In this document: positions 1 through 7,901 of the stretch, piece after piece
How positions within the stretch are numbered: position 1 is the stretch's first letter
Layout of the letters: every line of letters starts with the position of its first letter
Assembly (NCBI GenBank): GCA_022539475.1
Contig: VCMS01000327.1
Coordinates: 1-60,000, forward strand
Reading direction: 5' to 3'
Origin: Gracilaria domingensis
Lineage: Eukaryota; Rhodophyta; Florideophyceae; Gracilariales; Gracilariaceae
DNA: 60,000 bases
Made by a program: the position numbers and the translations under genes
The notes under the pieces: model-generated
The model's input: only the letters and a program-made list of their open reading frames with translations
Databases searched by the model: none
What the model was told of the DNA's origin: nothing

Positions 1-463
1 CCTTGAACCTGGTTTCGAAGGTGCCTGTGTCGGAACGGAAGGGCTGACGCACAGACCGGAACCGGTATCCAAGGTTCAGCTCTGCCTTAAATGCATATTC
101 CGTTTCGTGGAACAGATTCTTTTCCTCGGCGTGAGGGCGTCGTAATAACGCAATAATTTTCCGGCCTGTGCGACGGGCAGAATACGCACTGGCGTCGATA
201 GCGTGACGCTGGAAGTAGCAACTGGTAAACATATGACTGCGAGGCGCGGTTTTGTCGCGAGGGCGATTGTCCACCGTCGACGTTGTGGTGCTGTGTCTCC
301 ACCCTGGACGGTTCAGAACGCGGAGCGAATTGTTAGCGTAAGGCAATGCGGGGCTGCAGGCACTCCGGAACCTTGGCATAAATTGCGGGGTCTTCTTCCG
401 TGCTCGGAATCGAGGTTGACGGGCAGGTCGGCGTAGATCCGTAAGTAAGATCGGGGTACTTCC
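1..463 (-). pseudogene. Element B gag, distal half (zinc-knuckle end), split off by element A
   Basis: This is the continuation of the minus-strand gag at 11858-13407, separated from it by insertion of element A. Read on the minus strand from 463 downward it gives PSTSIPSTEEDPAIYA, which matches PSTSEASSKTEDALLYA of the element C gag. It then gives a CVFC...H...C zinc-knuckle remnant near 150-195 and a DALTP stretch also found in the C and D gags. The frame is broken several times. The breaks look like single-base insertions, as in the adjacent part of the left LTR of A, so some may be sequence error. The element B pol would lie left of the window. Orientation and identity are well supported; exact reading is not. 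Confidence 0.75.
459..463. repeat. Target-site duplication of element A (left copy, CTTCC)
   Basis: CTTCC directly precedes the TGTAG start of the left LTR. The same five bases directly follow the right LTR at 11858-11862. A 5-bp duplication is normal for Ty3/gypsy integrases. It fixes both ends of element A and shows that the two flanks were once contiguous gag sequence of element B. Confidence 0.92.
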
Positions 464-1052
464 TGTAGCTATAGCTCGGTCTAGATCAACGGGGGCGTCT
501 ACAAGATCCTAAAGTGGTGACGTCACGGGCTCGCCGGGCACGTGTGCCTTCCTGTAACCACGTGGGACGGCGCAGCGCAAGGCTTTGGAACAAGACTAAA
601 TTAGTTTATTCCTCGTTAATTTAGAATTAATATTTACTAGGGTAGTGTAGATATGTGGGCCAGGGGTGATGCACGCACAAATGCCACCTCCCGGTGGCCC
701 ACGTGGCGCTAGGCCCGTGAGAGCCGGAGGGCGCTCGGGTGTACTAAACCCCCGAGACGCCAACCTCCCACACCAAATGGTAAAGTCAAGCACCAACTAG
801 GCTAATTTGACACCAGTTCGGTTCTACAGTCACCAATTGGTAAGTCTAGTAGTCCTCTAATAGTTTTGCTGACTCGAGGGTTATACGTGCCTGCCGCACA
901 CCAGTGCAGGCGTATTTACCACTTGGTCACCGTGCACTATAGGCAACGGTAGGTGCTGCCGACCTATTAGGTGTCACGTGTTTCACTCCTCCGCCGGGTC
1001 GAGCCCACGCAGGGCTCCCCACTAGCAGCTCGCACCGATCGGCTATACCACA
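464..1052 (+). repeat. Left LTR of element A
   Basis: Starts TGTAGCTATAG and ends CTATACCACA. With the extra C removed (the right copy reads TGTAGTATAG) the ends form an inverted repeat with TGTGGTATAG. It is 589 bp against 572 bp for the right LTR. Nearly all of the difference is about 20 single-base insertions between 464 and 760; the rest is almost identical to the right copy. A palindromic CACGTG box (558-565, 699-706) and CCANNTGG octamers at 773, 833 and 919 lie inside. Promoter and polyadenylation points cannot be placed by eye. Confidence 0.92.
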
Positions 1053-1057
1053 TATTT

Positions 1058-1075
1058 TGGTCTCCCGACCTAGAA
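1058..1075 (+). other. Primer-binding site of element A (tRNA-Tyr type)
   Basis: TGGTCTCCCGACCTAGAA, five bases after the LTR. Its complement ends GGGAGACCA, i.e. a tRNA 3' end with discriminator A73 and G72, hence a C1:G72 pair. That is the hallmark of eukaryotic tRNA-Tyr, and yeast tRNA-Tyr also ends CGGGAGACCA. The same site recurs in elements B, C and D. The tRNA gene itself is not in the window, so the assignment is inferred. Confidence 0.8.
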
Positions 1076-1184
1076 TTTGTGGATTACCAAGTGGTTTTGG
1101 GAAGAGAGGATTTGGAAGTCACGAGATACCCGAGTGGTTTGGTTCCCGTTGCCGAAGCAATTGGCTCCGACGCCAGTTACCTAA

Positions 1185-3448
1185 ATGGAGAAACGGGGCG
1201 CGCGCTACCCAAATAGGGTGCCGAGCGCTCCACCAAGTGGTCACCCCATACGGGGTTCAGTGTCCTATCCGGTGTTGGATAACCCGGAGGACCTGATTCG
1301 GAAGAACGCCCACCGAGGGGGAAGAAGGTAGACCGAGAGGCTGGGGGCCCCTCGACCCTTCCCGGGCTGACCAAGTGGACGGAGGAGCAGGCTCCGCAAG
1401 GGCGGAGCCCGCTCCTGTAACAACCCCAGTGGGTAGACCAAGTGGAGGTGCCAGTCGGACCGCGACTGGACTTGGACGAGGTCACCCGAGTGGTAGTTGA
1501 TCGAGCCTCCCAGGAGGTCCTCGACAAGGTACCTGTGGTGGTGTTACAGTACCTCGAAAACGAGGTGCGAGGACACATCGACCGATTGGTTATGCTGGCT
1601 CTGCAGCAGCAGGGGGCTAAGCTTCACCTGAGATGGTGGCCCAGGCCGCGCTCATGAAGCAAGCTCCCCCGCCTGCAGTAGACGCCACCAAACCACTTGG
1701 TATTCTCCACCCTAACCTTCCTACACAACCGACTGGTGAAGGATTTATCGACCGTATGGGGAAAGGGGCAGAGCCTCCAGGGATGGAGGGCCCGAGGTAC
1801 GTTTACCTCCCCCAACCTACTGGTGTAGCTCCGTCAGGACCAAATGGTGGAGACCTGATGGAGATTCGTCGAGCTCAGGAGACGAGCGTCGACGTAAACC
1901 AAATGGTAAGAAGAAGAAAACCAAAAGGGGAAAGAGAAAGAGTCGCCGGTCGGACTCGGACTCTTCGTCCTCAGACACCGATTCGGATTCGTCAGGAGAC
2001 GACGACCGTACAGGTTCACGACGCAAGAGGAAGGACTCTCGCAAGAAGAAAGGAAAGAATCCCCGCAAGGGTAAGACCAAAAGGTATAACGATTCGGACT
2101 CAACTTCCGACGAGGAGACTGACCTAGAGGTGCTTACACCGCTCAATGATTTATTCACCAAAGCGGTCGACTATCGTACCTATAGGTTAGAGAACAGACA
2201 GGCTGAGTATACCAAAGAGGTAGCTCAGAAGATAACGAAGCATCATAGGAAGCTTCGTTTCCAACTGGGTGAAACTCGCTTTAGCGGGGATGACCCTATT
2301 GCGGTCATTGATTTCCTTCAAAGGTTCAAGATCGCTTGTGATCAGAATGGGTTTTCAGAGGCAGCAGCCATGTGGCTGTTTCAATTTTACCTAACTGGTC
2401 AGGCTGGAGCGTTGCTCCACAGCCGCCTCCAAGGGAACACCATGGCGGTGGACGAAGACCAAACGGAAATGTTGACAACATACCCACAGGTGGTTAACTT
2501 CCTACTGGAAACCTACGCGACCGATGAGGTAATCCAGGAGGCGTACGCAGAGGTGCTTGCGTACCGCCAGCGCGCGGGACAAACCGAATTGGAATTCGCT
2601 CGCTCCTTATGGGCATTAGCCTCCCGCTGTGGGAGCGTCTTTACTACCAAAAGGTTGAAATCGATGTACGCCGACAACGTGGCGAAGTCTATCCGATCAC
2701 AGGTTCGTAACTACCTAGCTACCAACCGCACGGTCGACTACAACGCACTAGCCCGCCATGCACAGGGACTAGGCGACACCGTTCGGTCAGGGGCCAGGAA
2801 AGACTCCGCACCACTCGGCAAACCATCGAAGGAGAAAGGAAAGACCAGGCGGTCAGTGTTTGACGTAGAGGAAGAGGAGACCACTACGGGGAGGCGTCCA
2901 CACAATACGCCTCCCAGGGTCACCCAGTCCACTTGGTGCATGCACAACCGACAACTCGATCGCACGGTAATACCTCTTGGTCCAGCTCGCTATCCAGCGA
3001 GCCACCCTCAAGACAAACCTCAGCTCCACCATCACAGGTATCCGTACCGGTCAGCCCGGTCCTAGCGGTACCATTCAAGCAATATGGTGAACAAGGACCA
3101 TACCCGCAGCAGCGGAGTGCAGTACCTACTGGAGGCCGTCCCCCATCGCGCGCGTCGTCGCTCGCGATGAAGGACCCCACAACCGGCAATCTCCTCTGTT
3201 GGTTCTGTTTGTCGCCCCACCACTTGGCAACAGCGTGCCCAAGTGTGGCTCCGCAGAACAGGAACGCTCTCCTGACTGCTCGCCAGCAGAACCACCAGGA
3301 TATATTTGGGCCCCCGGCACGGAGCGCAGGCACGGGACACGCAAATGCGCGACCCAATGCAGCCACACCTCATCAGGTACACCTCGTCACGGAGCAGGAC
3401 CAAACGGATCCCGCCCCGCAGGCGGAAAACGCCGAACAGTTGGGATAG
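1185..3448 (+). pseudogene. Element A gag (capsid/nucleocapsid), broken into several frames
   Basis: The first plausible start is ATG 1185 (MEKRGARYPNRVPS), which resembles the basic, proline-rich N-termini of the other gags. The frame closes at 1329. Gag-like sequence then continues in other frames: a helical stretch from about 1442 (frame of DEVTRVVVDRASQEVLDKV), a proline-rich part from 1633, and the long capsid part from about 1857 to 2930. That part begins with a basic and Ser/Asp-rich KKKKTKRGKRKSRRSDSDSS region and continues through VLTPLNDLFTKAVDYRTYRL. The nucleocapsid part (about 2933-3448) has a zinc knuckle CWFCLSPHHLATAC (C-X2-C-X4-H-X4-C) and stops at TAG 3446. Each junction is a -1 step, as single-base deletions would give. 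These may be decay or uncorrected sequence error near the window edge. Confidence 0.75.
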
Positions 3449-3482
3449 AGGCCTTCCCCAACTGTCCGAAGACGGAAGGCCT
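3424..3482 (+). promoter_or_regulatory. Candidate -1 ribosomal frameshift signal with pseudoknot, gag/pol A
   Basis: The heptamer GGAAAAC (3424-3430) lies in phase with gag as G GAA AAC. After a 6-nt spacer (3431-3436) comes an H-type pseudoknot: stem 1 CAGTTGG (3437-3443) with CCAACTG (3458-3464), and stem 2 AGGCCTTCC (3449-3457) with GGAAGGCCT (3474-3482). The strands interleave as S1a-S2a-S1b-S2b. The gag stop TAG (3446) lies inside loop 1. Pol is in the -1 frame, as required. The heptamer is not a perfect XXXYYYZ (the P-site match is poor), but the A-site AAC-to-AAA slip is canonical. Confidence 0.6.
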
Positions 3483-6400
3483 TCCAGAACCAAGTGGTGC
3501 AAGTATGGACAATTACCCATTGGTTACAGGGGAGGAGAGCCTCATGGACGGCACCGAACCGATATGCTTTCTCAAGCATAGTAACTATAAGGTAAACGTC
3601 ACCCTCGGGTTTACTTCTAACCACTTGGTACCATGCGTCACTGTCCTGGACACCGGGGCAGGACCTAATCTGGTGAATGCCAAACTATTAACTAACAGAC
3701 AACTTAATAAGCTTCAGCCATGTACATTAACTAACCCACTGGTTGACGCCAACAACAGACCACTAACCGTCATGGGAGCGCTTACCATAATGGTATTGAT
3801 TGACACCATGAAGGTCCGAGTTCGCTTCATAGTCGTCAACCAACTGGCAACAGACTGTATCCTCGGAACAACTTTTATAGACCAGCATGTCAGGGCAATT
3901 TTTCCACGTTCTAAGACAGTTCTGTTCCACAATGGCCCCCGGATCGCCATTATTGGTAACCACAAGGGTGCCTCTCCGAAAGAGAACCGCACTCAACACC
4001 AACCGGTCCCGGAAAACACACTCTCCAACAAGGTGCGATTGGCAAAGGCGGTAACAATACCGCCTATGAACCACTTGGTAGTGAAGGTCACATGCCAACA
4101 ACCTGGCCTGTTATCCATTCAGAACCATTCACGGTTGGCCGAACGACACATGACCTTAATGGCGAATGGTATAGTCGACAACATACCGACAAAACCGTTT
4201 CAGGTCTACCTCAGTAACTTCAGCAACCGCCCGCTCAAGTTGCCAAAACACACCGTAATTGGTCTTGCCTTACCGGCTCCCCGTACGATCTTCACGATTA
4301 TACCACAATGGTCCCACGAGGTCGTGGATGCTAAGGAAGGGGGGGGCAGTGTCAATTCGTTCAATTCGTCGCGAACAGACCATATGGTGCAGCGACTAGC
4401 TGAGCGAGAAGACCAGAAACTGGAGCTCGACCCAGCGACCAATTGGAAGACGGAGGTGAATATAGGACTTGAAGGGGAAGAGCTCAGAGCTCGGATCCTT
4501 GGACTCCTGGAGCCATTCAGTACCATGTGGTCGGGTAAGCTGGGAGCCATTAAGGCCACCCAGCACAGGATTGACCTCAAACCGGACTCCCGTCCCATCC
4601 ACCAACAGCCATACCGCGCGGGACATAAGGCCCGTGAGGTAGAGCTGGAGGAGGTAGAGCGGATGCTCCGCGAGGGGGTTATAGAACCGGCAAACTCGGA
4701 ATGGGCTAGCCCTGTAGTGCTAGTCCAAAAACGAGGAGAGACCCGTATGAGGTTCTGTATTGACTACAGAAAACTTAATGCCGTAACGGTAAGGGACTCG
4801 TACCCCATCCCGAGGATGGATGAATGCATCGACTCCCTAGGAGATGCGAACATCTTTACCACACTGGACGCCAACTGCGGGTATTGGCAGATCGAAATAC
4901 CAGAGGGTGACCGTGATAAGACTGCGTTTACATGCCACGCAGGCCTGTATCGCTTCTTACGCATGCCGTTTGGTTTAAGAAACGCCCCCGCTACCTTCCA
5001 AAGGGCGTTAGACATCATACTGTCTAAAGTGAAGTGGACAACCGCATTGGTATACATAGATGACGTAGTCATCTACTCGAGGTCCATAGAGGAGCACTTC
5101 TCGCACGTCCAAGTGGTACTGCAGTTGCTACAAGAGGCAGGCGTGACCCTCAAACTACGAAAGTGTATGTTCTTCAACCAAGAGGTAGAGTACCTAGGGC
5201 ATACAATAAGCCCCGGGAAACTCGAAGTGACCAAACGGAATATCCGAGCGGTACAGGAAGCGAAGCTCCCTACGTCGCAGACGGACATACGATCCTTTAT
5301 AGGTCTATGCAACGTCTACCGGCGGTTCATCAAGGGTTTTGCAAAGATAGCCGCACCCTTGAACCGGAGGTTGCAGAAGGGGCAGCCCACACACTTTGAC
5401 CACCTGGAAGAGGACGAGGTAGAGGCGTTCTATACATTGAAAGCAGCGCTTCTCTCCCCACCGGTACTGGCATTGCCCAAAACGGGACTCCCGTATACAC
5501 TGGACACGGATGCGTCGGACGCCCAAATAGGTTGCTGCCTAATGCAGGAACAGGAGGACGGCAAGCTCGCACCAATTGGGTATTGGAGTAGAGCTCTTAA
5601 CCAAGCGGAGCAGAACTACACCGTAACGGAGAAGGAATGCCTAGCGGTTGTTTGGAGCATGCTCATGCTACGTCCTTACCTATATGGTGTGCGCTTCACG
5701 CTCCGAACGGATCACGACTCCTTGAGGTGGATATTAGGCTTGGCGGACGCATCGGGTCGTCTGGCCCGATGGCGTCTGAGACTCTCGGAGTTTGAGTACG
5801 ATGTGCAGTACCGACCCGGGGTCAAGCACCGAGTGGCGGATGCATTGTCCCGGTTGAATACCGAAGGATTGGACACTGACCCAGTGGACGACGACATCCC
5901 ATGCTTTACTATAGAACTAGCTAACCACGAGGTCAATGAAGTTCTGAAGGGATATTGGCATGATGACAGTACGTACCAAGTGGTAGTGGAGACCCTCCTT
6001 CCTGTGGAGGAAGGGGAACACGCTCCAATCACCCGTGAGGAATTCTTACGCGAACAATCGACCGATAGGCTGTGCAAAACGCTCGCTGACGTACTTGGAA
6101 GGAAGGATTCTCATTTCGACGTCGACCACAATGGGTACCTCATCAGACGCTCACCTTTAGACGGAGCTCTCCAGAAGGTCGTACCTGAGTCATTAAGACA
6201 AAGGGTGTTATATCTGTCACACAATCCACGGCTTTCGGGGCACCCTGGAGCCACGCGGTTGTACTATACCCTTCGGAGGCAATTCTACTGGCCGCATATG
6301 GCTAACGATGTATATACCTATGTGGCGCAATGCAATTCGTGCATTAAGACCCGAGGTGGTGTGGCGAAGCACAGGAAGTACCTAAAGCTATTCCCGGCGG

Positions 6401-7749
6401 CGGGGCCCCTGGAATTCGTAGCAATCGACATACTGGGGCCCCTGCCCAAGACCTCAGAGGGTTATCGCTTTGTAGTAGTCATAACCGACAGGTTTACAAA
6501 GCTCACCAGAGCCATACCCCTGAAGAACCAAACGGCAACGACACTAGCGACAGCCTTCCTGGAGAATTGGGTCTACCCGTACGGTGCTCCCATGTACCTA
6601 CTGACCGATAACGGTTCGAACCTAGCTTCTAAGTTCTTCGAGGCAGTTTGTACAATGCTAGGGGTCAAGCACTACTTTACCACGGCCTATCATCCGCAAA
6701 CAAACGGCCAAGTGGAACGCTTCAATAAGACCCTAGTGGCACGCCTACGGCACTATGTCGAAGAGCACCAAACCACATGGTCGGAGTATGTCCAACCATT
6801 GACATATGCGTACAACCTCCAGGTCCACAGGGTCACTCAAACAACCCCATTCGACCTGGTACTTTCGCGAACACCACATGGTATTATCGTCCAGCCCGGA
6901 CCTGACCGCTCGGAAGCGGCCGGGACACTCACACCGGCGAAGGTCAAGAGAGACATACTCCAGAAGTTACGCGCCGCTTTGGCTGCTGCCAAAGTTAAGA
7001 TGACAGCAGCCCAAGAACGGTATAAAGCGGACTATGACCGAACGGTGAGCAAAGTGACCAAAGTGGTAGCAGGAGACATGGTCTTCCTCGACGTGCCACC
7101 AAAAGGTAAGCGTCCAACCCCAGCGGAGATGGAAGAGGACATCCGCCTTGAGGAGGATATCAATTCTAAACTACTACCCAAGTCCACGGGACCATACAAG
7201 GTGATTCGCTCCGACGAGCATACCGCTACGGTCATAATGGAAGGTTTGGAGAACACGGTCTCCATCGACAGGATTGTCAAGGCCGCACAACCGACGACAG
7301 CGAATGCACAACCAATAGGTGAGCCAACGCAGCAGGAAGCGGAGAGGGAGCAAACGTCTCCCATGCACCCTCCTATGACGAGTCAGCCGAGCGGTCAACC
7401 TTCCACCAGAGCCGTAACGGCTGACCCCACGACCCAAACGGCACAGGAGATCAACCCTCGGCAAGACCAACGGGTCACACCACCCACGGGGAGCCACGCA
7501 CCCCATGACCAAATGGAAGAGTCACACCCTCAAGTAGACACTCAGGAGTGCGCTATTGACACCATTGTAGGTCACGAACACACCACAAAGGGTATGCGCT
7601 ACCGGGTAAGATGGTATGGGTGGTCGCCCGAGTACGACTCTATGGAACCACCTGGTCATATCCCTAACAACTTCATCATCCGATACTGGCGCAAACAAGG
7701 GCGAACGCCCCCACCAACTGGTATTGCTTCGCGTGGTACGCGTCGCTAA
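3430..7749 (+). CDS. pol: Element A pol polyprotein: protease, RT, RNase H, integrase, chromodomain
   Basis: Open from well before the gag stop to TAA 7747, in the -1 frame to gag. The ORF itself opens at 3199, but its first part overlaps gag in a different frame, so I start it at the slip site. Domains in order: aspartic protease with VLDTGAGPNLV (about 3643-3675); reverse transcriptase with FCIDYRKLN, MPFGLRNAPATFQ and YIDD (about 5052); RNase H with LDTDASD, TEKECLAVVW and RTDHDSLRW; integrase HHCC finger (about 6220-6345) and DDE core with AIDIL (6425), TDNGS (6604) and GQVERF (6704); and a C-terminal chromodomain with VRWYGWSPEYDSMEP (about 7551-7720). All catalytic residues are present and there is no internal stop. 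Chromodomains of this kind steer integration to modified histones. A polypurine tract overlaps the stop codon. Confidence 0.95.
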   Translation, partial: RRTVGIEAFPNCPKTEGLPEPSGASMDNYPLVTGEESLMDGTEPICFLKHSNYKVNVTLGFTSNHLVPCVTVLDTGAGPNLVNAKLLTNRQLNKLQPCTLTNPLVDANNRPLTVMGALTIMVLIDTMKVRVRFIVVNQLATDCILGTTFIDQHVRAIFPRSKTVLFHNGPRIAIIGNHKGASPKENRTQHQPVPENTLSNKVRLAKAVTIPPMNHLVVKVTCQQPGLLSIQNHSRLAERHMTLMANGIVDNIPTKPFQVYLSNFSNRPLKLPKHTVIGLALPAPRTIFTIIPQWSHEVVDAKEGGGSVNSFNSSRTDHMVQRLAEREDQKLELDPATNWKTEVNIGLEGEELRARILGLLEPFSTMWSGKLGAIKATQHRIDLKPDSRPIHQQPYRAGHKAREVELEEVERMLREGVIEPANSEWASPVVLVQKRGETRMRFCIDYRKLNAVTVRDSYPIPRMDECIDSLGDANIFTTLDANCGYWQIEIPEGDRDKTAFTCHAGLYRFLRMPFGLRNAPATFQRALDIILSKVKWTTALVYIDDVVIYSRSIEEHFSHVQVVLQLLQEAGVTLKLRKCMFFNQEVEYLGHTISPGKLEVTKRNIRAVQEAKLPTSQTDIRSFIGLCNVYRRFIKGFAKIAAPLNRRLQKGQPTHFDHLEEDEVEAFYTLKAALLSPPVLALPKTGLPYTLDTDASDAQIGCCLMQEQEDGKLAPIGYWSRALNQAEQNYTVTEKECLAVVWSMLMLRPYLYGVRFTLRTDHDSLRWILGLADASGRLARWRLRLSEFEYDVQYRPGVKHRVADALSRLNTEGLDTDPVDDDIPCFTIELANHEVNEVLKGYWHDDSTYQVVVETLLPVEEGEHAPITREEFLREQSTDRLCKTLADVLGRKDSHFDVDHNGYLIRRSPLDGALQKVVPESLRQRVLYLSHNPRLSGHPGATRLYYTLRRQFYWPHMANDVYTYVAQCNSCIKTRGGVAKHRKYLKLFPAAGPLEFVAIDILGPLPKTSEGYRFVVVITDRFTKLTRAIPLKNQTATTLATAFLENWVYPYGAPMYLLTDNGSNLASKFFEAVCTMLGVKHYFTTAYHPQTNGQVERFNKTLVARLRHYVEEHQTTWSEYVQPLTYAYNLQVHRVTQTTPFDLVLSRTPHGIIVQPGPDRSEAAGTLTPAKVKRDILQKLRAALAAAKVKMTAAQERYKADYDRTVSKVTKVVAGDMVFLDVPPKGKRPTPAEMEEDIRLEEDINSKLLPKSTGPYKVIRSDEHTATVIMEGLENTVSIDRIVKAAQPTTANAQPIGEPTQQEAEREQTSPMHPPMTSQPSGQPSTRAVTADPTTQTAQEINPRQDQRVTPPTGSHAPHDQMEESHPQVDTQECAIDTIVGHEHTTKGMRYRVRWYGWSPEYDSMEPPGHIPNNFIIRYWRKQGRTPPPTGIASRGTRR
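4330..4346 (+). other. Internal polypurine tract 1 of element A
   Basis: GCTAAGGAAGGGGGGG, read in pol as AKEGGG between protease and RT. The same 16-mer recurs at 7745. Equivalent tracts sit at the same place in pol of C (43484) and D (55245). Probably a central plus-strand priming site; see findings. Confidence 0.55.
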
Positions 7750-7763
7750 GGAAGGGGGGGGGG
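7745..7763 (+). other. Internal polypurine tract 2 of element A, overlapping the pol stop
   Basis: GCTAAGGAAGG followed by a run of G. The TAA inside it is the pol stop codon. It repeats the tract at 4330 exactly over 16 bases. It lies 3.4 kb downstream of that copy and 3.5 kb upstream of the tract at the 3' LTR, so the three are almost evenly spaced. Confidence 0.55.
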
Positions 7764-7901
7764 TTATCGAAGCCGTTGAACGCCACGCTACACGAAAAGC
7801 TAACTAACTAACCTAACAGGAAAACAAAAGAAGATCAGAGATCACAATGCAAGACACTTTATTAGTCGAGAAGAATCCACGAGAGGGAACCACGAGGTGA
7901 C

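Noticed and set aside
971..1216. 81-codon ORF crossing the LTR end and primer-binding site of element A
   Set aside because: It spans structural sites that are not translated; gag is better started at ATG 1185.
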